Assembly (NCBI GenBank): GCA_937967665.1
Contig: CALBSZ010000563.1
Coordinates: 1 to 24,872, forward strand
DNA length: 24,872 nt
Reading direction: 5' to 3'
From: an uncultured Planctomycetaceae bacterium
GTDB taxonomy: Bacteria > Planctomycetota > Planctomycetia > Pirellulales > Pirellulaceae
Positions 1-6,285 of this stretch are shown in pieces. Numbering within the stretch: the first letter of the stretch is position 1; each line of letters opens with the position of its first letter. The notes under the pieces are model-generated. The model worked only from the letters and a program-made list of their open reading frames with translations. It did no database searches and was not told the origin of the DNA. The translations under genes were made by a program, and so were the position numbers.

Positions 1-340
1 GCCGAAGCCCGTCGAGGTCGATGATCGAAGTCATCTCGCCCGCTTCCTCCATGGCTCGATACCAGGCCAATTGCGCTTGCGTGATGGCCCAGGCAATTTC
101 GGGGCTGTTCCAACCCGGCGCCGGGTTTACCGTGGCCACGCAATGGGCGATCTGGGTGGCGACGCAGAGTCCAATCTGGCCGCGCCGCATTTCGGGAAGA
201 TTGACGACACCGTTCCCGCGTCCGGCAAGATAGGTCGTGCCCGCTTCTCGCCGGCGAACCTCGTCAAGTGGTTTCGTCAGGTCGCGATTCCATTCCACCG
301 CGTTCATGGCGATATCTAAGTGAGCATCAAAAATCAACAT
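1..340 (-). CDS. Membrane dipeptidase, peptidase family M19 (N-terminal part, runs off the left edge)
   Basis: This is an open frame of 113 codons starting at ATG 340-338 and leaving the window without a stop. It begins MLIFDAHLDIAMNAVEWNRD and continues with GRGNGVVNLPEMRRG and IGLCVATQIAH. Family M19 (renal/microsomal dipeptidase type) are zinc enzymes that hydrolyse dipeptides, and their N-terminal metal ligands are an H-x-D motif; here it is H7 and D9 in DAHLD. The remaining ligands lie beyond the edge. An in-frame GTG sits directly upstream (343-341), so the start could shift by one codon. There is no signal peptide, so a cytoplasmic enzyme is likely. It is divergent from the small membrane peptide at 406. 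Family recognition rests on the N-terminal third only. Confidence 0.85.
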   Translation of the reverse strand, partial: MLIFDAHLDIAMNAVEWNRDLTKPLDEVRRREAGTTYLAGRGNGVVNLPEMRRGQIGLCVATQIAHCVATVNPAPGWNSPEIAWAITQAQLAWYRAMEEAGEMTSIIDLDGLR

Positions 341-405
341 CACGGTACTCGCAAGGGGAACTTGAGCAGGAAACGGCTCCGACCGTTGTTTTCAAATCTT
401 AACAG

Positions 406-558
406 ATGTATCCTGATTACCAGACCCACCCGACGGTTTCCCAGTTCTTTTTTGATACGCGCCCTCGGGAAACCTTGCCCATTCGAGCGGGCACGAAGGA
501 AACGCTCATGGCCCTCGGCATCGCGGCGCTCGCGTTCCTGCTGTTCAGCCGCTTCTAG
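406..558 (+). CDS. Candidate small membrane protein, 50 residues, no family recognised
   Basis: The frame opens with MYPDYQTHPTVSQFFFDTRP and ends with a hydrophobic stretch, LMALGIAALAFLLF, followed by SRF and a TAG stop. It reads as a soluble N-terminus of about 33 residues plus one C-terminal membrane helix, so it could be a tail-anchored peptide. Wobble positions are GC-rich in the second half, as in neighbouring genes. No clear Shine-Dalgarno sequence precedes the ATG. It is divergent from the dipeptidase across 65 bp. The opposite strand also has an open frame over this stretch, but that one is arginine- and glutamate-rich with no recognisable feature. No function can be assigned; the call rests on the protein-like composition and the clean membrane segment. 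Confidence 0.5.
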   Translation: MYPDYQTHPTVSQFFFDTRPRETLPIRAGTKETLMALGIAALAFLLFSRF

Positions 559-589
559 ACGCTGCGAATACAACCGCGCGCTGTCCAAA

Positions 590-682
590 CAAAAGGGGAC
601 ATGCTATTCAGCCTTCGTGCCGGGCCGTCCTTGGGGACGGAGTATGGATTCCAAGCCCAAGCGAGTCGCTGTCACCTTTTGC
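590..682. repeat. Imperfect inverted repeat, REP-like
   Basis: The left arm caaaaggggacatgc (590-604) pairs with gctgtcaccttttgc (668-682). Its reverse complement, gcaaaaggtgacagc, matches with a few differences. The arms enclose about 63 bp. The AAAGG-GACA core recalls bacterial REP-type palindromes, but no transposase gene is in the window. Confidence 0.5.
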
Positions 683-689
683 CAGTGAC

Positions 690-719
690 CGGGAAGCTGC
701 CAAGGCAATTGAACCGCGC
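690..719 (+). repeat. 30-bp perfect direct repeat, copy 1
   Basis: The copy starts cgggaagctgccaaggcaat and ends aaccgcgc. It is identical to copy 2 at 954-983, 264 bp downstream. The bases just after differ (agcggtggc against cgcgagtggc), so identity stops sharply at the 3' end. Confidence 0.9.
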
Positions 720-737
720 AGCGGTGGCATGTGAAAG

Positions 738-757
738 CCTCGGACGCGAGTCCGAGG
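738..757 (+). repeat. Perfect 8-bp hairpin with a GCGA loop
   Basis: The stem cctcggac (738-745) and gtccgagg (750-757) encloses the tetraloop gcga, a GNRA-class loop. If transcribed it would be a very stable RNA hairpin. No T-run follows, so it is not a typical intrinsic terminator. Confidence 0.7.
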
Positions 758-854
758 TGGACATGGTATTCACGCGGCGGAGTCGCGAAGCGACGGCATG
801 AATTGCGGAACCCCCCACGCGCGTATCACCGGGGGCGGCCAACAACCGGACGCA

Positions 855-943
855 TGTCGTCGCGTTGCGACTGGGGGCATCGGGTGGTGTCACGTACCGC
901 GGACTTGCATCCGAGGCTAATACCTGTCGTCGCGTTGCGACTG
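855..943 (+). repeat. 19-bp direct repeat pair
   Basis: The motif tgtcgtcgcgttgcgactg occurs at 855-873 and again at 925-943, exactly 70 bp apart. The 51 bp between the copies is unrelated and there is no third regularly spaced copy, so this is not a CRISPR array. Confidence 0.85.
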
Positions 944-953
944 AGCCCCACAT

Positions 954-983
954 CGGGAAGCTGCCAAGGCAATTGAACCGCGC
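954..983 (+). repeat. 30-bp perfect direct repeat, copy 2
   Basis: This is identical to 690-719. It lies about 25 bp downstream of the stop codon of the App1-like gene, which is on the opposite strand, and it is the last repeat of the cluster. Confidence 0.9.
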
Positions 984-1009
984 CGCGAGTGGCAACGTCG
1001 GCACGCCGT

Positions 1010-2083
1010 TCATGGGAGGGATTGCAGGAATTCGGCAACCGCAGCGGGATCCGTGAAAAGCTTGCAGCGCTCCGCGTCGATATCCCGAAAGGCCGACTGG
1101 AAACGGTCGTCTCGGATGGATTCGCCGGTCACGTTACGGATCAGGATCGCGGCGATCCGTTCCGGCGAGTGTCGCGCGATGTCGCCATAAACCTCCGGAT
1201 CGTGTTCTCCTGAATCGCCGACCAGGACAAAACGGCGGCGTGGCCAGTTTTTCAGCAGCATCGCGATGGCAGCCTTCTTGTGTGGCTGAGATGAAGTGAA
1301 AAACGTCTTGATCGAGCCATCTTGCAGACGAAACAATCGCAAGTGAAACGTGCCGCGTGGAAAACCTTCTTTTTCCGTGAAATCAACCAGCGGGCGGTAG
1401 AGCTGCCAGGGGCTGGCGGAGACGTAATGAAACGTCCAGCCGCGCCGCGCTGCCGCGGCATACAGTTCTGCCATTCCCGACGCGGGCTGAAAGGGACGGA
1501 CAAACGTGTTCTTGATCAATTCCTTCTTGTCCAGAACGTTCGAATCCTTGATCGTATCGTCGATATCGGAAATGACCGAAATGCCTTCGTGGCCGACGAA
1601 CTGGACGTTTCCCACAAACAGTCGGTCATCCCCTTCGGACAGGACGGCCGAATAGCGCAGCCAGCCGTCGTGGGACGGCTGTGCTTCGAATGCCTGCTGC
1701 ACCGCCTCCGCCGACAGTGGCAGTTGTGTCACAAAATGTCCATTAGCCGCCGACTTGGAAAGCGTCTTAATGTCATTCCCCGTACGAATGGCGATCTGTT
1801 TATCGCGTTCGTTATCCACCAGGAACAATCGCGCGCGCTGCTGGAAGATGTCGGATTTCAGGTCTTTGCGGTCCAGTCCGATCGTTTTCTGCAGAATTCG
1901 AATCAATGCGCGCCGTCGCAGCGAATCCTCTTCCGGTTCATACACGATTCCGTGTATGGGTACGATCCACTTTCCCGACTGATCCAGGTACGCTGCCGTG
2001 GGATAGAATTCGACGACTTCGTCCGACTTGAGATCCGACTGCATTACTCCCGCCAGCGCGATGAACAGAACGGCTGCTACCAT
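1010..2083 (-). CDS. App1-like (DUF2183) HAD-fold phosphatase, putative phosphatidate phosphatase
   Basis: This 357-residue protein carries the App1/DUF2183 catalytic domain. Yeast App1 is a Mg-dependent phosphatidate phosphatase of the HAD superfamily. HAD motifs are visible: nucleophile motif DIDDT at 173-177 (D173, D175), motif II serine in VSASPW (about S222), a motif III lysine in PHKKAA (269-270), and motif IV GDSGEHD (D290, D295). The start is placed at ATG 2083-2081 because it gives a hydrophobic N-terminus (MVAAVLFIALAGVM), suggesting a signal peptide or anchor. An upstream in-frame start at 2197 would add 38 non-signal residues and overlap the MFS promoter. Residues 20-165 form a less conserved region typical of bacterial members. 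The substrate is unproven. The gene is divergent from the MFS gene. Confidence 0.85.
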   Translation of the reverse strand: MVAAVLFIALAGVMQSDLKSDEVVEFYPTAAYLDQSGKWIVPIHGIVYEPEEDSLRRRALIRILQKTIGLDRKDLKSDIFQQRARLFLVDNERDKQIAIRTGNDIKTLSKSAANGHFVTQLPLSAEAVQQAFEAQPSHDGWLRYSAVLSEGDDRLFVGNVQFVGHEGISVISDIDDTIKDSNVLDKKELIKNTFVRPFQPASGMAELYAAAARRGWTFHYVSASPWQLYRPLVDFTEKEGFPRGTFHLRLFRLQDGSIKTFFTSSQPHKKAAIAMLLKNWPRRRFVLVGDSGEHDPEVYGDIARHSPERIAAILIRNVTGESIRDDRFQSAFRDIDAERCKLFTDPAAVAEFLQSLP

Positions 2084-2124
2084 AAACTCGATTCTACCAG
2101 TCCACGGTGGTGATTCCCAGGGTC

Positions 2125-2154
2125 TCAACAGCGAGACCATCGCAGTGCTATAAT
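2125..2154 (+). promoter_or_regulatory. Extended -10 promoter for the MFS gene, probably giving a leaderless mRNA
   Basis: A perfect TATAAT lies at 2149-2154 with the extended -10 dinucleotide TG at 2146-2147. A -35-like TCAACA at 2125-2130 stands 18 bp upstream. Transcription would begin about 7 nt after the -10 box, at or next to the ATG at 2161, which leaves no room for a ribosome binding site. Confidence 0.6.
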
Positions 2155-2160
2155 CGGCGG

Positions 2161-3498
2161 ATGCCAACCGCCGTTTCCTCGGACATTGTTGAAACACCGT
2201 CGTCGACCGAGAAATCCGCGCCCGGGTTGCAGGGAGACCACGAGCCGCGGAACTTTGCCATTCTGGCTCTCTTTCAGATCCTCATGCGCACGGGTTGGAT
2301 CTTCAAGACCGAGAGCATCGTGATGCCGGCTGTCTTGGATTCCCTGGGCGGTGCGTCGTGGTTGCGAGGTTGTTTGCCTTTGCTGAATCGATGTGGACAC
2401 AGCTTCCCGCCGATCATTGTGGCTCCCTGGGTGCGTTCGCAGCCGAGCAAGAAGTGGGCGCTGGCCGGCACCACGGTAATGCTGGCCGTTTCGATGTTCC
2501 TGATGGCCGCGTTGTGGCTGGGGAGCTGGACGGAGCCTCCGGCATGGGCACCCTACGTCTTCTTGATCCCGTACGCCTTGCTGTTCGTCTGTGTCGGGGT
2601 CAATCAACTGACGTTCCACACGTTGCAGGGCAAGTTGATTCGGCCCACGCGGCGGGGACGACTGTTGTTGGTTTCCAATCTTGTGGGAGTTGTCAGTGCC
2701 ATCACGTGCGTTTATTTTCTCATGACGCGGTGGCTTCGTCCGGAAGGAGGTGATTTCGAATTGGTCTTTGGTTTCGCCGGGCTGCTGTTCCTGTGCAGTG
2801 CCGTGTCGGTGACCTTCCTGGCGGAACCGGCGGACAGCTACCCGCGGCAATTCATGTCCGTCAGGGAGAAGTTTGCCGATGTTGGCCGCACGTTTCGCGA
2901 TGATACCAACTTTCGTCGCCTGGCGGTCGTCGCCGCGCTGTTTGGGAGTTCCATGATGCTGTTTCCGCATTATCAGGCACTAGCGCGCGAGCGACTCGGC
3001 TTGCAAATGGACAACCTCGTCTGGTGGGTCATTCTGCAGAATATTGGTACGGCCATGTTCAGTGTCGTCATCGGCCCGTTGGCCGATTGGAGTGGTAATC
3101 GCGCGGTATTGCGGCTGATCCTGGCGGGAGTGTTGATCTCGCCGCTGGCGGCGCTGGCGTGCGTCTATCGGCCGGACGTGGGGATCGGATTTTACCCTTT
3201 CGTCTTCATTCTGGTTGGCCTGACACCGATCGTGATCAAAACGCTCAATAACTACACCCTGGAAATCGCGGAGACCGGCGATCATCCTCGGTACTTGAGT
3301 GGCGTGGCCATCTGCGTCTCGGTGCCCGTCTTTTTTTCACCGCTGCTGGGGTGGCTGATTGACATGGTGAGTTTTGAAGCGGCCTTCCTTTTCATTGCCA
3401 TGTTGGTTCTGGTAGGATGGTTGCTGACCTGGACGCTGCATGAACCTCGCCATCACGTAGCTTCCGCGATAACCGCGGATCCGTCGGTCGAGGAATGA
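2161..3498 (+). CDS. Major facilitator superfamily transporter
   Basis: This 445-residue inner-membrane protein has about 12 hydrophobic segments, the usual MFS size and topology. An MFS motif A-like loop, GPLADWSGNRAVLR, lies at the start of the second half; the equivalent loop of the first half is not obvious. The soluble N-terminus of about 30 residues is rich in Ser, Thr and Glu. The start ATG 2161 is preferred over the in-frame 2107 start because a TATAAT box lies just upstream of it. The substrate cannot be told from sequence. The permease gene follows 34 bp downstream on the same strand, so the two are probably co-transcribed. It is divergent from the App1-like phosphatase, which raises the possibility of a lipid or lysophospholipid link, but that is speculation. 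Confidence 0.85.
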   Translation: MPTAVSSDIVETPSSTEKSAPGLQGDHEPRNFAILALFQILMRTGWIFKTESIVMPAVLDSLGGASWLRGCLPLLNRCGHSFPPIIVAPWVRSQPSKKWALAGTTVMLAVSMFLMAALWLGSWTEPPAWAPYVFLIPYALLFVCVGVNQLTFHTLQGKLIRPTRRGRLLLVSNLVGVVSAITCVYFLMTRWLRPEGGDFELVFGFAGLLFLCSAVSVTFLAEPADSYPRQFMSVREKFADVGRTFRDDTNFRRLAVVAALFGSSMMLFPHYQALARERLGLQMDNLVWWVILQNIGTAMFSVVIGPLADWSGNRAVLRLILAGVLISPLAALACVYRPDVGIGFYPFVFILVGLTPIVIKTLNNYTLEIAETGDHPRYLSGVAICVSVPVFFSPLLGWLIDMVSFEAAFLFIAMLVLVGWLLTWTLHEPRHHVASAITADPSVEE

Positions 3499-3532
3499 CA
3501 GCCACCGCAGTCCGGACAGGCGGGATATTGCC

Positions 3533-4735
3533 ATGACAACTATTCAACTCATCCTTTCTGAAATTCGCTTTCGCTGGTTGAACTTTGTGTTGAGTCTCAT
3601 CGCCGTCGTCACGGCGGCGACGCTGTTCGTGGCGGGACCGACCTTTCTCGCCGGCTATGCCGAGGACACCAATCGGCAGTTGGCAGAAATGGACAAAAAG
3701 ACGATCCGCATCATGCGGGATTTGGGCGTCAATTTGCGCATCGTGCACAAGGACACCAACATGGGCGGGTTGTATACCGACTTCGTCGCGGTCGACTTTC
3801 CCGAATCCTATGTGCAGGACCTGGCCAAGGCGCCTTCGATTCACACGATCGTGCACCTGGTGGCGACGCTGCAGCAGAAGATGAAGTGGCAGGATCGCAC
3901 CATCCTGCTGGTCGGGATGCTGCCCGTCGTGACCGATTCGCAGCTGAACGAAAAGAAGCAACACATGGTCCAGGCCATTGAACCGGGGACGGTCGTGGTC
4001 GGTCATGAACTGGCGGGCGGCAAGTCGGCGGGCGATTCGATTGAGATCAACGGGCACGCGTTCACAATCGCCAAGATACGCCCCGAATCGGGAACCCAGG
4101 AGGATATTCAGTTGGTTCTCGATTTGCACGACGCACAGCGCGTCACCGGGCTCGAGGGACGCATTCATCAGATTATGGCCCTGAATTGCAAGTGCAAGGG
4201 CGACCGGATTTCCGTGATCCGCAAGGAACTCGAAGGCGTGTTGCCGGATACTCGCGTTACCGAACATGCCTCACTCGCCACCGCGCGTGAGAAGCAGCGC
4301 GACCTGGTTGCCAACAATCGCGGGCGTCAGCAAAAAGCGATGGCCGGGGTCCTTGGCGTGATGACGCCACTCGTCGTCGTCGTGTCGGCGCTGTTTGTGG
4401 CATTGCTGACGTGGCTGAACGTGCGCGAACGGCGCCCGGAGATCGGCTTGTTACGCGCCATTGGTAAAGGGACCTTCAGTATCGTGCTGCTTTTCATGGG
4501 GCGTGCCGCCGCGCTGGGACTGGCCGGTGGTATGATCGGTTGTTGCCTGGGCTATGTTTTGGCACCTCTGATTGGCAGCCGGGTGTTGGAGATTGGCGGT
4601 GAGATGTTCACGACCGATCCAAAATTTGTGGTGGCCACGTTGTTCGGCGCGCCGATCGTTGCGGCCATGGCCAGTTATTTGCCCACGTTGGTGGCCGTCA
4701 CGCAGGACCCGGCGGTTGTGCTGGCGGATAACTAG
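3533..4735 (+). CDS. ABC transporter permease of the FtsX/MacB type
   Basis: This 400-residue protein has the MacB/FtsX plan. One membrane helix lies at about 17-40, a large extracytoplasmic domain at about 45-265, and three helices sit near 268-292, 318-345 and 366-388. The cytoplasmic loop NVRERRPEIGLLRAIG after helix 2 is the typical FtsX-domain coupling segment, and the C-terminus (YLPTLVAVTQDPAVVLADN) matches the usual P-A-x-x-L ending. Such permeases work with a MacB/LolD-like ATPase in lipoprotein release, efflux or signalling. No ATPase gene is next to it, so the partner must be encoded elsewhere. It follows the MFS gene by 34 bp. The cysteine pair CKCK near residue 220 is unusual for this domain. 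Confidence 0.85.
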   Translation: MTTIQLILSEIRFRWLNFVLSLIAVVTAATLFVAGPTFLAGYAEDTNRQLAEMDKKTIRIMRDLGVNLRIVHKDTNMGGLYTDFVAVDFPESYVQDLAKAPSIHTIVHLVATLQQKMKWQDRTILLVGMLPVVTDSQLNEKKQHMVQAIEPGTVVVGHELAGGKSAGDSIEINGHAFTIAKIRPESGTQEDIQLVLDLHDAQRVTGLEGRIHQIMALNCKCKGDRISVIRKELEGVLPDTRVTEHASLATAREKQRDLVANNRGRQQKAMAGVLGVMTPLVVVVSALFVALLTWLNVRERRPEIGLLRAIGKGTFSIVLLFMGRAAALGLAGGMIGCCLGYVLAPLIGSRVLEIGGEMFTTDPKFVVATLFGAPIVAAMASYLPTLVAVTQDPAVVLADN

Positions 4736-4777
4736 ACCCGAAACACGCGCAGTTTGCACCGAGAATCACAAAAACTC

Positions 4778-4942
4778 GAAATCCGAATTACGAAATACGA
4801 AACAAATTCAAGATCGGAAATCCAAAACAGTTTCACCTGAATTCAACGGAAACGCGAAATGCCAAAGCCGTTGGGGGTTTCGGACTTTCGTATTGTGACA
4901 TTTGAATTTGTTTCAGTTTTCGATATTCGTGCTTCGAATTTC
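4778..4942. repeat. AT-rich foldback (MITE-like) element
   Basis: The 315 bp between the permease and the epimerase contains no gene but does contain a long imperfect inverted repeat. The left arm is 4778-4811 (core tacgaaacaaattcaa) and the right arm 4902-4942 (core ttgaatttgtttcagttttc); one arm matches the reverse complement of the other with small gaps. The interior repeats gaaat/cgaaa words. It is clearly richer in A and T than the flanking genes. No target-site duplication or transposase could be identified. Confidence 0.7.
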
Positions 4943-5050
4943 AAATCCAGAAGTCACAGACCTCGCTTGTTTGGGAACTAGAGTGGGTTCGGCCGTGTCA
5001 TCACCGGTCTATCCCGGCTGCGTTCGATTTTCTTTAGAGGGGAGTTGCTC

Positions 5051-6154
5051 ATGTTGCGACGGTCGATTTTTCTTTGTTTCTGCTTCCTGTCTTTCCAACT
5101 GCATGCCGCGGTGACTCGTGAACCGTTTGGCAAGGGGAACTTTGGCGAGACAGTCGAACGCTTCACGTTAACGAACCAACAGGGCATGAAGCTGGTGCTG
5201 ATCAGTTACGGGGCCGCCATTGCGGAAGTCCACGTTCCGGACCGCGACGGAAAGCTGGCGGACGTGACCATGGGCTACGACGACATGGCAGGCTTTAAGA
5301 AGAAGCACTACGGGTATACCGTCGGGCGCGTGGCGAATCGAATCGCCGGGGCACAGTTCATTTTGGATGGTAAGACGTACAAACTTACTGCCAACAATGG
5401 CCCGAATGCCTTGCACGGCGGTACGAAACGCGCCTTCGGAAAAATCACCTGGAACGCTGAAGTCGTCGACGACGGTGATACTCCGGCCGTCCGCTTCCAT
5501 TACACCAGTCCCGACGGCGAAGAAGGCTATCCCGGGACGCTGAAGACCGACGTGACGTATCACTTGACTCGCGACAACGCGATTCGCATTGAGTACCGGG
5601 CGACGACAGACAAACGCACTCCCATCAACCTGACCAATCATGCCTACTGGAACCTTGGTGGCATGGGGAGCGGTACGATCCTGGATCATGAACTGCAGCT
5701 GCACTGCCGCCAGTACACGCCCGTCGGGGATGGTTTGATTCCGACCGGCGAACTGGCGCCTGTAGCGGGGACGCCCCTGGACTTCACGACCCCGCAAACA
5801 ATCGGCGCTCGGATCGAGCAGCTCGATGCTACGCCGACGATGGGCTATGATCACAACTTTGTCATTGATGGCAAAGCCGGAGAGCTCCGACCTTGCGCTC
5901 GCTTGCGTGATCCCAAGTCGGGACGTGTTTTGGAAGTGCTGACGACGGAACCCGGCGTCCAGTTGTACACGGGGAATTTCTTGAAGGGTGATCCAGGCAA
6001 GAACGGGATCCCGTATGTGAAGCGTTGCGCGCTCTGTTTGGAAACGCAGCACTACCCGGATTCCGTAAACCAACCCGGTTTTCCATCGGTTATCCTGAGT
6101 CCCGGGGAAACGTACCGGCAAACGACCGTGTATCGATTTTCCACAGCGCCTTAA
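5051..6154 (+). CDS. Secreted aldose 1-epimerase (galactose mutarotase family)
   Basis: The enzyme interconverts alpha and beta anomers of hexoses. The 367-residue sequence has family landmarks: NALHGG with H122, the catalytic acid H197 in NLTNHAYWNL, GYDHNF near 266-270, and the catalytic base E331 in LETQHYPDSVNQP. A signal peptide (MLRRSIFLCFCFLSFQLHAA) predicts export. ATG 5051 was chosen because GGAG at 5041-5044 lies 6 nt upstream; an in-frame TTG at 5045 is too close to that site. Planctomycetes and other glycan degraders often export this enzyme. The next gene also encodes a mutarotase-type domain, suggesting that both prepare a sugar for uptake. The substrate sugar is not determined. 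Confidence 0.93.
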   Translation: MLRRSIFLCFCFLSFQLHAAVTREPFGKGNFGETVERFTLTNQQGMKLVLISYGAAIAEVHVPDRDGKLADVTMGYDDMAGFKKKHYGYTVGRVANRIAGAQFILDGKTYKLTANNGPNALHGGTKRAFGKITWNAEVVDDGDTPAVRFHYTSPDGEEGYPGTLKTDVTYHLTRDNAIRIEYRATTDKRTPINLTNHAYWNLGGMGSGTILDHELQLHCRQYTPVGDGLIPTGELAPVAGTPLDFTTPQTIGARIEQLDATPTMGYDHNFVIDGKAGELRPCARLRDPKSGRVLEVLTTEPGVQLYTGNFLKGDPGKNGIPYVKRCALCLETQHYPDSVNQPGFPSVILSPGETYRQTTVYRFSTAP

Positions 6155-6183
6155 CGTTGTCGTCTCGTTCAATGCGAGGCAGT

Positions 6184-6242
6184 ATGAGAATACCGCAGAT
6201 GAGAATACCGCGGCTGCTCAGGATACGCGGCTGCTCAGGATA
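6184..6242 (+). repeat. Two adjoining short tandem duplications
   Basis: The 13-mer atgagaataccgc occurs at 6184-6196 and 6199-6211 (period 15). It is followed by a perfect head-to-tail duplication of the 17-mer cgcggctgctcaggata at 6209-6225 and 6226-6242. The block lies in the 131-bp gap before the Kelch-symporter gene, within its probable 5' region. Confidence 0.85.
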
Positions 6243-6285
6243 GTGGTGTTGCGAGCCGTTCAGCGATAGGAACAAGTCCATCAAC

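Larger units (their letters stand above)
559..1009. repeat. Gene-free 450-bp stretch built of short direct and inverted repeats
   Basis: No convincing gene is seen between the small peptide and the App1-like gene. The stretch contains an inverted pair (590-604/668-682), a perfect 30-bp direct repeat (690-719/954-983), an 8-bp hairpin (738-757) and a 19-bp direct repeat (855-873/925-943). A segment near 780-796 (agtcgcgaagcgacggc) resembles the reverse complement of the 19-bp repeat. Open frames crossing it encode the same peptide twice, which is what repeat DNA would give. It resembles the dispersed intergenic repeats of planctomycete genomes, but copy number cannot be judged from one window. 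Confidence 0.75.

Noticed and set aside
690..983. Possible CRISPR array
   Set aside because: There are only two copies of each repeat, the spacings differ (264 and 70 bp), and no cas gene is present.
672..1013. 113-codon open frame on the - strand across the repeat cluster
   Set aside because: It encodes the peptide ARFNCLGSFP twice because it reads through the 30-bp DNA repeat. It has no domain or plausible start context, so it is treated as repeat DNA.
1322..2113. 263-codon open frame on the + strand
   Set aside because: It lies antisense to the App1-like gene, whose HAD motifs are intact; the + strand translation has no recognisable features.
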